Source of the DNA: Leuconostoc holzapfelii
GTDB lineage: Bacteria > Bacillota > Bacilli > Lactobacillales > Lactobacillaceae
Assembly (NCBI RefSeq): GCF_012396485.1
Contig: NZ_JAAXPO010000005.1
Span: forward strand, 108,779 to 172,778
DNA length: 64,000 nucleotides
Direction of reading: 5' to 3'
Below the pieces are notes generated by a model. It saw only the letters and a program-made list of their open reading frames with translations, was not told the origin of the DNA and did no database searches. Positions 54,577-62,585 of the stretch are shown here, one piece after another (positions within the stretch are counted from its first letter, which is position 1; every line of letters begins with the position of its first letter). Made by a program: the position numbers and the translations under genes.

Positions 54577-55530
54577 ATGGCAGCAAAAAAATTGGCAATT
54601 GTTTTGCCGGCGTATAACGAAGAAGAAGTGATTGAGAAAACAACGGCAGAATTGCACAAACTGTTGAATGAGATGGTATTATCTGACAAAATATCGGCGG
54701 AAAGTTTTATTTTATATGTTGATGACGGTTCAAAAGATAATACTTGGGCACTAGTTAATGCTTTAAATGAAAAATATGGCAATGTTTTTGGCTTACGTTT
54801 TAGTGCAAATTTTGGGCATCAAAATGCACTCATCGCGGGCATGACACATCTCACAGACGCGGATGTGGATTATGTGGTTACAATTGATGCAGATTTGCAA
54901 GATGATCCGCAAGCCATTGTTGAAATGGTTGACTTGGCTAATCAGGGGAAAGATATTATTTATGGTGTCCGCAACGATCGAACATCTGACACTTTCTTTA
55001 AGCGTTTCACAGCGCAAAGTTTCTATAAGGTTATGTCCGCGTTGGGCGTGAATTCAATTCCGAATCATGCGGATTTTCGTCTTGTGAATCAAAAAGTTTT
55101 ACGCGCATTTTCTGCCTATCAAGAACGTGAAATGTTTTTACGGGGCATTTTCCCGTTGATTGGCTTTAATGAGGCGAAAGTTTATTATGCTCGTGCTGAA
55201 CGTGAGGCTGGTGAAACGAAGTATCCTTTGCGTAAAATGATTAAATTTGCGGCGACGGGAATCACATCATTTTCTATCTCACCGATCACTTTTGTTCGCA
55301 ATGTTGGTTTGGGAATTTTTGGTATTAGTATTTTAAGCTTAATTTATATTGTCATTGGTTGGGCATTTGGTAGAACATCAGCAGGATGGCCAACATTGAT
55401 GGTATCTATTTGGATGTTGGGTGGGTTGCAATTAGTTGCGATTGGTATTATTGGAGAATATATTGGTAAAATTTTCCTAGAAGTTAAACATCGCCCAAGG
55501 TATATTATTGCTGAAAAGATTGGTGAATAA
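54577..55530 (+). CDS. GtrB/CsbB-like polyprenyl-phosphate glycosyltransferase
   Basis: A 317-residue GT2 enzyme of the dolichol-phosphate-mannose synthase/CsbB type: IVLPAYNEEEVI, YVDDGSKDNTW, DADLQDDPQAIVEM and NHADFRLVNQKVL are the diagnostic blocks, and two C-terminal helices (~235-300) anchor it in the membrane. It would load a sugar onto undecaprenyl phosphate for flipping by the GtrA-like protein. It starts directly after the previous stop. Confidence 0.9.
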   Translation: MAAKKLAIVLPAYNEEEVIEKTTAELHKLLNEMVLSDKISAESFILYVDDGSKDNTWALVNALNEKYGNVFGLRFSANFGHQNALIAGMTHLTDADVDYVVTIDADLQDDPQAIVEMVDLANQGKDIIYGVRNDRTSDTFFKRFTAQSFYKVMSALGVNSIPNHADFRLVNQKVLRAFSAYQEREMFLRGIFPLIGFNEAKVYYARAEREAGETKYPLRKMIKFAATGITSFSISPITFVRNVGLGIFGISILSLIYIVIGWAFGRTSAGWPTLMVSIWMLGGLQLVAIGIIGEYIGKIFLEVKHRPRYIIAEKIGE

Positions 55531-55537
55531 ACGCATC

Positions 55538-57769
55538 ATGAATATCATACAAAAAGCACGGAATCGTTGGCAAAATTCAGTTGGTGCTCTGGCTCTTATA
55601 ATCGTTGTTGTTACAATTTTTAGTTTGATTCCGCTTATATTTTATAAGCGATTTTATTTTTTAGATGATACCCAAAGAGGGGCAATTGGACAATGGTATG
55701 AGGTCGGGAAACTATTGGCACAAGGACATTTGCCGATATTTAATGTAGCGGCCCAAGGTTCCGGAAATTATTTAGCAGAGGGGCAATGGGGGACTTTTAA
55801 TCCGCTCGTTTGGCTAATTGCAACTGCAGTTTATCATTCGTCCAATTTTTTGATCTTTGCGACTGTATTTAAAATTTTCTTATTAAATTTGTTAGGCACT
55901 GGCACATTCATGTTGGCTAAATCGATGTCGATAACGGAGAGATATGCCACTATTTATGGAATAATAACACCATTTGTTGGCTTTACGCTTTTTGCCGGTG
56001 CTTCTTCCTGGGTGACGGATTTAATGGTATCCGCAATGTTTCCTTGGTTTTGGTATGTACTTCGCCTTTTTCTGAGTAAAAAGACTGGGCCAATCTTAGT
56101 TTTCATTGTTGGCTACGCAATCATAACAATTGGCTACGTATTTGGGACAATCATGCTAATTTCAGTTATGTTGGGTGCGTTAGTTGGTGCCGCTGTTGAA
56201 AAAAATTGGCGTCATGCTCGAAAAGTGGTATTTCTTGGTATTGCACTTGCAGCAACAACTATTGCGGTATATTTACCCGGAATCGCAATTTCGTCAGTGA
56301 CGATGCGTAACACGGAAGGCATCTTCAATGACAATTTCTTATCACCTAATTTGTCAGATTTGTTCTTTTCATTTTCACCTGTCAGTTATTCTGAGATGAA
56401 CTCCTGGTGGATGGCAAGTGGCGTGACCTATCTGCCGTTTATGTACATTAGTTGGTTTGTGCTACTGGTCGTGTTCATTGATTTTCGTCAATTTAAGGCG
56501 TTCATAACGAACCATCGTATATCTTTTATTCAGTGGTCAGCGCCGATGCTGGTAACGTTTTTACTGCTTTTTGGTCCTGCAAATATTGGTCCCTTGCGTT
56601 TTCCAGTTCGTATGATGGCTTACTTCGGTCAACTATTCTTGTTGATGATTGTTTTGCTAATTGATAATCTTGGGCTACGATTTAACAAAACCCGAGTGCG
56701 CTGGTTCATTTTTGTCATCGTATTGGGATCTTATCTCGAAATTGCAAATACGCCTGCTCGAACTAAGTCTATTATTATAATTAATATCATTATTGCTGCT
56801 CTAGTTAGTGCCTTGGCTTATCTTGGTAGTGGTAAAAAAAGTATTCCCCTAAAATGGGTGAATTTGAAGGTTAAACATCCGGTTTTAATGATGGTATCAC
56901 TGACCATTGCATTGTCAGGATTTTCATTACTTGTTCAACAACGGGTCATTGGTCGTCAGAATGATGCAATTCAAAATCAGCATATTACGTATGTTTATCC
57001 TGATTATCAAATGCCAGCCAAAAAGACTGAAGTTTTAAAAACTGCTGAAAAATTCAAAGGCAATTCAGTCGTATTAGGTTTCAATAGACACACAATTATG
57101 GGCAACGATTGGTATCTCACAGCTAATAATTCAATGAACGTATACACCCCTGTTGGATTTAAAAAGTTTAGTGATGACTTTAGAGGGAGTGATCCCACGC
57201 GTATTTCTATCAAAAACTATTCTAAACTTTTTGAATTAGATGATCAGACAAAGATGCCTTTGGTGGACTTGCTCGCAGTGGATACTGTTGCAGTTGGGAA
57301 TGAGGGGAATCACAAGGCTTATTATCAGATTGTTCGCCATCATAATGTGCCTAATGGTTGGCAATTAACTTCTTTTGACTCGTCCTATGCAATCATTCAG
57401 CGTATTCGTAGTAGTCAACCAATTGGTAGCATCGTGTCAAGTAATGTAAATGGCATTGATCAAATTATAAATAGTAATTATGGCGTAAAGTTTAAACTTC
57501 CCCCCCATGAAACTACGGCAGACATTGTTTTCTCAAGGACAGCGTGGCCAGGCTATAAAGTTAGTGGTGGGCAGGGCGTTTTGGATAAACCGTTGCGAGG
57601 CTATCTTGTGCGAATTAAAGTACCGGCATCTAAAAAAGCTACGACCATTAATTTACAGTTTGAACCGCCCTTTTTTAAAGCTTCAGTTGCTCTGATATTT
57701 TTTGCCATAACTAGTGTATTGTTTTGGTCATTTGGACGTCTAATGTTTAAATATAAGAAAATAAGTTAA
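55538..57769 (+). CDS. YfhO-like polytopic membrane glycosyltransferase
   Basis: A 743-residue protein with about twelve membrane helices over residues ~15-480 and a ~250-residue extracellular C-terminal part ending in one last helix, the YfhO layout. The first outer loop holds acidic FLDDTQRGAIGQW and AEGQWGTFNP, where GT-C enzymes keep catalytic aspartates. With the GtrA- and CsbB-like proteins upstream it completes a three-component set (charge, flip, transfer) known for teichoic acid glycosylation. ATG at 55538 is chosen; its ribosome site is weak, and TTG 55508 or GTG 55523 are alternatives. Acceptor unknown. Confidence 0.8.
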   Translation: MNIIQKARNRWQNSVGALALIIVVVTIFSLIPLIFYKRFYFLDDTQRGAIGQWYEVGKLLAQGHLPIFNVAAQGSGNYLAEGQWGTFNPLVWLIATAVYHSSNFLIFATVFKIFLLNLLGTGTFMLAKSMSITERYATIYGIITPFVGFTLFAGASSWVTDLMVSAMFPWFWYVLRLFLSKKTGPILVFIVGYAIITIGYVFGTIMLISVMLGALVGAAVEKNWRHARKVVFLGIALAATTIAVYLPGIAISSVTMRNTEGIFNDNFLSPNLSDLFFSFSPVSYSEMNSWWMASGVTYLPFMYISWFVLLVVFIDFRQFKAFITNHRISFIQWSAPMLVTFLLLFGPANIGPLRFPVRMMAYFGQLFLLMIVLLIDNLGLRFNKTRVRWFIFVIVLGSYLEIANTPARTKSIIIINIIIAALVSALAYLGSGKKSIPLKWVNLKVKHPVLMMVSLTIALSGFSLLVQQRVIGRQNDAIQNQHITYVYPDYQMPAKKTEVLKTAEKFKGNSVVLGFNRHTIMGNDWYLTANNSMNVYTPVGFKKFSDDFRGSDPTRISIKNYSKLFELDDQTKMPLVDLLAVDTVAVGNEGNHKAYYQIVRHHNVPNGWQLTSFDSSYAIIQRIRSSQPIGSIVSSNVNGIDQIINSNYGVKFKLPPHETTADIVFSRTAWPGYKVSGGQGVLDKPLRGYLVRIKVPASKKATTINLQFEPPFFKASVALIFFAITSVLFWSFGRLMFKYKKIS

Positions 57770-57785
57770 CCCTGTCAGTAAATTT

Positions 57786-57818
57786 AGCCATGTTCTGTTT
57801 TTTCAGAAGGTGGCTTTT
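57786..57818 (+). terminator. Terminator after the YfhO-like gene
   Basis: AGCCA (57786-57790) pairs with TGGCT (57811-57815) and TTCTG with CAGAA inside, separated by a 2-base internal loop; four T residues follow. Confidence 0.55.
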
Positions 57819-57846
57819 AATGTCAATGTGCAAAAACACTTATTTT

Positions 57847-57855
57847 TGATACAAT
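57847..57855 (+). promoter_or_regulatory. Extended -10 promoter of the ChW-repeat lysozyme
   Basis: TGA TACAAT at 57847-57855 places transcription start near 57862, just before GGTGGAG at 57867-57873. This rules out the ATG at 57854 as the gene start. Confidence 0.6.
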
Positions 57856-57880
57856 GAATAGTAATGGGTGGAGTTTAGTT

Positions 57881-60022
57881 TTGAAAGTAGATGATGTGAT
57901 GAAAAAAACAAATATTAAAGTGTTCTGGATAATATTGTTGATGGTTGGAATGGGGATTTTGACTGAAAAATCAGCAGTATCGGCAGCACAACAACCAAGC
58001 GTTCAATATCGATCACAAGTACAAGATATTGGTTGGCAGGATTACGTGGCGGATGGTCAAACATCCGGCACGACGGGGCAAGGCAAGCGATTGGAAGCCA
58101 CCTCGATTCAGTTGTCTAATTTGGACGGTAATTTAACAGGCAGTATTCAATATCAGACTCATGTTCAAAATATTGGCTGGCAAAACTGGACACAAGATGG
58201 TAGTGTGAGTGGGACTGTCGGCCAATCCTTGCGTCTTGAAGCCATTAAAATCAAACTATCCGGTACTGTTGCAAACGCATATGATGTTTATTACCGTGTT
58301 CATGCCCAAAATTTTGGTTGGCTGGGATGGACATCGAATGGTCAAGAAGCTGGCACAACTGGCTATGGCTATCGATTGGAAGCAATGGAGGTTGTCCTAG
58401 TACCCAAAGGACAAGGGGCGCCAGGTAGTACATTAAACTCGTTTTATAATAACAATAGCGGCCCGACTGTACAGTATCGAACCCATGTGCAGGATTTTGG
58501 TTGGCAAGATTCGGTTTCAGACGGACAAACAGCTGGCACAACTGGTCAGTCTAAGCGCTTAGAAGCAGCGATGTTTCAGTTAGGAAATCAAACTGCGGCA
58601 ACAACTGGTAGTATTCAATATCAAACACAAATACAAAATATTGGTTGGCAATCTTGGGTTCAAGATGGCGAGCTCTCTGGGACACAAGGTCAATCTTTGA
58701 GGTTAGAAACAATCCGAATAAAACTAACCGGAAATATAGCGAATTTTTACGATGTTTATTATCGTGTTCATGCTGAGAATTTTGGTTGGCTGGGATGGGC
58801 CACAAATGGCCAGGATGCTGGGACAGTTGGATATGGTTATCGCTTAGAGGCCATGCAGGTTGTTTTGGTCCCCAAAGGTCAGGCTGCACCTGGAGACACG
58901 TCTAATTCTTCTTATACAAAGCAGCCCAACCCAAGCGTTAATTATCAAACCAATGTGCAAAACATTGGTTGGCAAGATAGTGTATCAAATGGTTCAACAT
59001 CTGGTACTACAGGTCAAGCTCTGCGAATTGAGGCACTAAAAGCCAATATCAGTAATTTGTCAGATAATGTTGCTGGTGGTATAAACTATAAAGCTTTTGT
59101 CCAAAATATTGGTTGGCAATCAGAAGTGGCCGATAATACGGTAGCCGGTACTTCCGGTCAAAGTTTACGTGTGGAAGCATTGACATTTAACTTAACTGGG
59201 ACACTAAGTAATGTATATGACGTTTATTATCGCACATACGTGCAAAATTATGGTTGGCTAGGCTGGGCAGCCAATGGTCAAAATGCAGGGACCACAGGTA
59301 GGTCGTTGCGTATCGAAGCTCTACAAATTCAGCTGGTCAAGAAAGGGAGCGCTGCACCAGGCGGTGGCACGGCATACTTGGCGCCGGAACCATCGGATTT
59401 TATTGATGTTTCATCTAATCAAAGTGATCTGACGCAAGCAGATTTCAATGCACTGCACGCTGCAGGGATCAAAACGGCAGTGGTCAAACTGTCAGAATAT
59501 ACGACTTATAAAAACCCATTCGCAGCTACACAAATTAGTTATGCGAGAAATGCAGGTATGAAAATAGCAGTCTACCATTATGCATGGTTCACAAATCAAG
59601 CAGAAGCGACAAATGAAGCAAATTATTTTGCTAACTATGCCCAGACTTTGGGATTACCGAGTGATACTGTGATGGTAGATGATTACGAAGTGAACTATGC
59701 TGTAGATAGTAGTGGAGATAAGGTGGCAGATCTTGATACATTCCGGAGCACACTAGCACAACGAGGTTATGGTAACGTTGTCGATTATTCCTACCAGTCA
59801 ATTATTGGCCCAGGAAATATTGTAGACACTAATCGAATTAGTCCCAATGATATTTGGATTGCGCAGTATCCAAATAATACCAACCCAGCTGCTGCGCGAG
59901 CTTTACAATATAATAGCCAATTTGCAGCCTGGCAATACAGTTCGAATAAGTATTTCTCGGGATTATCACGGAGTATACCATTAGACGTAAGTATTGATTA
60001 TTCAGGGAGGTTTACAAATTGA
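57881..60022 (+). CDS. Secreted GH25 lysozyme with nine ChW-type repeats
   Basis: A 713-residue exported protein. The start is TTG at 57881, seven bases after GGTGGAG; ATG at 57899 is an alternative. A signal peptide (VFWIILLMVGMGILT core, cleavage near SAVSA) leads to nine repeats of ~42 residues with the pattern Y-x-V-Q-N-I-G-W-Q...G-T-x-G-x-x-x-R-L-E-A, which fit ChW (hydrophobic W) domains, arranged as three copies of an A-B-C triplet (156 residues each). From residue ~505 a GH25 muramidase follows: FIDVSSNQSDLT, VDDYEVNY (acidic residues ~600-603), IWIAQYPN and AAWQYSS. Repeats probably bind the wall, the GH25 cuts peptidoglycan. It is coupled to the next gene by an overlapping stop/start. 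Confidence 0.9.
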   Translation: MKVDDVMKKTNIKVFWIILLMVGMGILTEKSAVSAAQQPSVQYRSQVQDIGWQDYVADGQTSGTTGQGKRLEATSIQLSNLDGNLTGSIQYQTHVQNIGWQNWTQDGSVSGTVGQSLRLEAIKIKLSGTVANAYDVYYRVHAQNFGWLGWTSNGQEAGTTGYGYRLEAMEVVLVPKGQGAPGSTLNSFYNNNSGPTVQYRTHVQDFGWQDSVSDGQTAGTTGQSKRLEAAMFQLGNQTAATTGSIQYQTQIQNIGWQSWVQDGELSGTQGQSLRLETIRIKLTGNIANFYDVYYRVHAENFGWLGWATNGQDAGTVGYGYRLEAMQVVLVPKGQAAPGDTSNSSYTKQPNPSVNYQTNVQNIGWQDSVSNGSTSGTTGQALRIEALKANISNLSDNVAGGINYKAFVQNIGWQSEVADNTVAGTSGQSLRVEALTFNLTGTLSNVYDVYYRTYVQNYGWLGWAANGQNAGTTGRSLRIEALQIQLVKKGSAAPGGGTAYLAPEPSDFIDVSSNQSDLTQADFNALHAAGIKTAVVKLSEYTTYKNPFAATQISYARNAGMKIAVYHYAWFTNQAEATNEANYFANYAQTLGLPSDTVMVDDYEVNYAVDSSGDKVADLDTFRSTLAQRGYGNVVDYSYQSIIGPGNIVDTNRISPNDIWIAQYPNNTNPAAARALQYNSQFAAWQYSSNKYFSGLSRSIPLDVSIDYSGRFTN
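58001..59404 (+). repeat. Three in-frame 468-bp super-repeats encoding ChW triplets
   Basis: Blocks start at 58001, 58469 and 58937, exactly 468 bases (156 codons) apart. Each encodes three ChW units and an APG-containing linker. The protein order A-B-C is kept while the DNA has diverged, so the triplet was duplicated as a unit some time ago. Confidence 0.92.
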
Positions 60023-60486
60023 AAAAAAGAAGATTAGCTTTGTATCTTAGTGCTATTATCTTAGTCTTCCTCGCTATTGCGGCAGCTGTGTTGTTGATGA
60101 AGGGGACACAACCCTCTTCAAAAAATTCTCAAGCAATGACGACATCTCATCAAGAGAAGAGGTCGATTAAATCTGACAATAGCACCAGTTCATCAGGTTC
60201 AACATTGTCAGAATCAAGTCAAGTGTCGCAAGAAAATAGGCAATCATCTAGTGCACCACAGCAATCAGGTTCAACTATGGATAGTCGCCCGGAAAGTAAC
60301 GATCATGCTAATCTCAAAAGTCGAGATCAGCAGGTAACGATTTCAGCTACTGAAATTCGTTCTACACGCGGAATTCTAAGAAATGCTGGTATTGATGATT
60401 CAAAATTTACAGATCAAGAGATCGAAGATTTGATGAACCAATCAATTCAGACTGGTAAGCCAATTCCAGATTTAGCTCGTAAATAA
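60019..60486 (+). CDS. Small membrane-anchored Ser-rich protein coupled to the lysozyme
   Basis: A 155-residue protein I do not recognise. It begins at TTG 60019, overlapping the lysozyme stop by 4 bases (TTGA), with AGGGAGG at 60004-60010 as ribosome site. A basic start and one helix (LALYLSAIILVFLAIAAAVLL, ~5-27) are followed by a Ser/Gln-rich stretch (~30-95) and a small C-terminal domain (~100-155; ATEIRSTRGILRNAGIDD and FTDQEIEDLMNQS), likely helical. Overall design matches the protein at 18454-18930 (anchor, Ser-rich linker, small tail) without evident sequence kinship. Tight coupling suggests a partner of, or protection against, the lysozyme; this is a guess. Confidence 0.75.
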   Translation: MKKRRLALYLSAIILVFLAIAAAVLLMKGTQPSSKNSQAMTTSHQEKRSIKSDNSTSSSGSTLSESSQVSQENRQSSSAPQQSGSTMDSRPESNDHANLKSRDQQVTISATEIRSTRGILRNAGIDDSKFTDQEIEDLMNQSIQTGKPIPDLARK

Positions 60487-60509
60487 AAAGCTACCGCTGG
60501 TAGCTTTTT
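60485..60509 (+). terminator. Terminator after the lysozyme unit
   Basis: A perfect 11-bp stem (60485-60495 with 60499-60509) with a 3-base loop and A/T tracts on both sides. Confidence 0.87.
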
Positions 60510-60890
60510 ATTTGTTTTATTGATTAATCTTCTAGTTTAATGTATTCAAAGCAACCGAAGCGGAGAATGCATGAGGTATTGGACACAAAAGTATGATGAA
60601 AATCTGAAACCCACTTTGAGAATTAATTTCACAAGTCCCTACTAAATTTGACTAGTTAGTAGCTAAATAGTATATTTGAAAGAGTGCATTATCGATTCAG
60701 TTGTTTTTGTTTCATCATTCTTGATTAAACCTAAACCATGTTCGATATTTTTTATTCTATTAAGTACAGCATGTCCCGTGAGTGAAAATCACCCATAAAT
60801 ATAATATAAATAATATTTTAACGGCTGGGAGAAAGCTGGAAAAAAGTATATGTTCGCAGCGTGTTTGGTTAGGAGGAAAATGTTTTATTT
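60510..60890 (+). other. AT-rich gap without a recognisable gene
   Basis: 380 bases hold no convincing coding sequence. A 31-codon open stretch near 60550-60646 shows no ribosome site. TATAAT at 60800-60805 is a possible -10 for the gene at 60891, with no clear -35. AGGAGG at 60871-60876 is followed by a four-codon frame (ATG 60880, stop overlapping the ATG at 60891). The region may be eroded DNA from a rearrangement. Confidence 0.6.
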
Positions 60891-62474
60891 ATGATTATTA
60901 AAACAAAAAAAGTAATTGCGGGAGTATTAACCCTGATTGCTCTACTCATTCTTTTTTGTGTCCTGTTTTCTGGAAATTATGTTAATGGGAATGCCACATT
61001 TAATAACCACTTTGAGGCGTATTCATTCATAAAATATAGTGGGCTGGCCTTTATTCTAGTAGGGATATCAGCAATGACAATTAAATTGTCGTTTAGACAC
61101 GAAAAAATCATTAAACTTTTGTTATGGATGTTAATTATATTCATGGCAATTATCGCATTGATAATTCAACCTTATGCGCCTGTCTACGATAGCATGAATG
61201 TTAATGAACAAGTTTTTGAACTAGTCCAAAACTATCCTAATCCACACTGGTCAACTTATTTCAGTGTTTTTCCAAATAATGTACCAATCACCATTTTCTT
61301 GTTTTGGATAGATTTTCTGTTCAAGTACTTTTTAAAGAGTATGAATGATCTTTTGCTACTGAATGCAATTGTTGGACAAGTTTTAATGTTGTTGTCTCTT
61401 CATTCTTTGTCAAAAATTGCAGAAAAAATATATGGATATAACGCAAGAAACGTGTTGCTTGTTTTTTGTTTGTTCACGCCGACATATTTGATGCAGTTTA
61501 CACAAATTGGATATTCAGACACCTTTTCACTGCCGTTTCTTATTATCGGAATTAAGTACTTGATAAATGTATTTTATAATTCCAATGAAGATTCACCAAA
61601 AATAACAGACATTAAGTCGATTAATTGGGGTTTATGTAAAAATATTTTTTGTTCCGGTCTCTATCTGTCGATTGCATTATTTCTTAGACCTAATGTTATC
61701 GTAGCGCTATTAGGTGTGTTTGTCGTATTAGGCACCTTTTTTTGGAAACAGTGGCGAAGAATCGCTTTCTTATGTGTTGTAGTATTATTTTTTTCATTTG
61801 GTGCTCAAAGAGTTTCAGAGTTTACGCAAGAAAAAACAAATTATTACCAACTTTCAATTAATCAAGATAATCAAATGCCTACCGAATCGTGGCTTTTGAC
61901 TGCCTACTATTTAGGTGGAAGGTCTGGAAATGAGATTAATCAAATTACGGACAAGTATGTAAGTTTTAGCCAAAGAAAAGCTTATATTCAAAAAGAGTTG
62001 TTTAAAAAAATTAAAGCGCTAGGTGTTTTGGGGATTATTATGACATGGCGCGATAAGGCGAATATTTTATTTGGCATAAAGTCAGATTTTGGTATGCAAT
62101 ATTTTTCAAGCTTCAGAAACGCAAGTGATAAAAAGAGACAAAATTGGTACGAGGCAACATACAGGTTTTTAACACCAAAAATGATTCACATAACGATGAC
62201 CGCAACTTTAACAAGTTTGTTCTCATTTATCTTAATACCATTTTTGTTACACAAAAATAGAAGGCAAACGACTTTATTTTCAAGTACGTCATTCCAAAAG
62301 AAAACTATTTTATTGCTAATTTTGTCCATATTTGATTCCTTGTCATTATTCTATATTTTGCTTTGGGAAGTGCAAGAGCATTACATTTATATGATGCTAC
62401 CGTTTCTACTTCTTTTAGGTGCAGTGACATGGACATTGATTTTAGAAAATTTTATTAAACGTCAACGCAAGTAA
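60891..62474 (+). CDS. Polytopic membrane protein, probable GT-C glycosyltransferase
   Basis: A 527-residue protein with about eleven membrane helices. The first large outer loop contains APVYDSMNVNEQVFELVQNYPN with an acidic residue where GT-C enzymes place a catalytic aspartate, and the late segment LLWEVQEHYIYMMLPFLLLLG resembles the W-x-x-x-x-R/H-Y-x-x-x-x-P pattern of lipid-linked-sugar transferases. Base composition is very AT-rich compared with the first 50 kb. The ATG at 60891 is 14 bases from AGGAGG, with a four-codon frame in between; translation may be coupled through it. Donor and acceptor unknown. Confidence 0.7.
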   Translation: MIIKTKKVIAGVLTLIALLILFCVLFSGNYVNGNATFNNHFEAYSFIKYSGLAFILVGISAMTIKLSFRHEKIIKLLLWMLIIFMAIIALIIQPYAPVYDSMNVNEQVFELVQNYPNPHWSTYFSVFPNNVPITIFLFWIDFLFKYFLKSMNDLLLLNAIVGQVLMLLSLHSLSKIAEKIYGYNARNVLLVFCLFTPTYLMQFTQIGYSDTFSLPFLIIGIKYLINVFYNSNEDSPKITDIKSINWGLCKNIFCSGLYLSIALFLRPNVIVALLGVFVVLGTFFWKQWRRIAFLCVVVLFFSFGAQRVSEFTQEKTNYYQLSINQDNQMPTESWLLTAYYLGGRSGNEINQITDKYVSFSQRKAYIQKELFKKIKALGVLGIIMTWRDKANILFGIKSDFGMQYFSSFRNASDKKRQNWYEATYRFLTPKMIHITMTATLTSLFSFILIPFLLHKNRRQTTLFSSTSFQKKTILLLILSIFDSLSLFYILLWEVQEHYIYMMLPFLLLLGAVTWTLILENFIKRQRK

Positions 62475-62545
62475 ACTCAAACATTGCAAAACTCAGCCAT
62501 GTAAAAATAATTAATTATTATCGTTTGTATTATTTGATCATACGT

Positions 62546-62560
62546 GTAAATATAATTTAC
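62546..62560 (+). promoter_or_regulatory. Possible promoter with palindrome upstream of the last membrane gene
   Basis: TATAAT at 62551-62556 lies inside a perfect 6-3-6 inverted repeat (GTAAAT-N3-ATTTAC, 62546-62560). No good -35 is seen. Confidence 0.4.
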
Positions 62561-62585
62561 GGTAAAAGTATAGAGGTGTATGCTT

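Noticed and set aside
58001..59404. Regular repeats suggesting a CRISPR array
   Set aside because: The period is 468 bases (or ~126-150 for subunits), the repeats are in frame and encode ChW-like protein units; no cas genes occur in the window.
60550..60646. Short open stretch in the AT-rich gap as a transposase remnant
   Set aside because: The translated residues match no family I recognise and there are no inverted repeats or target duplications.
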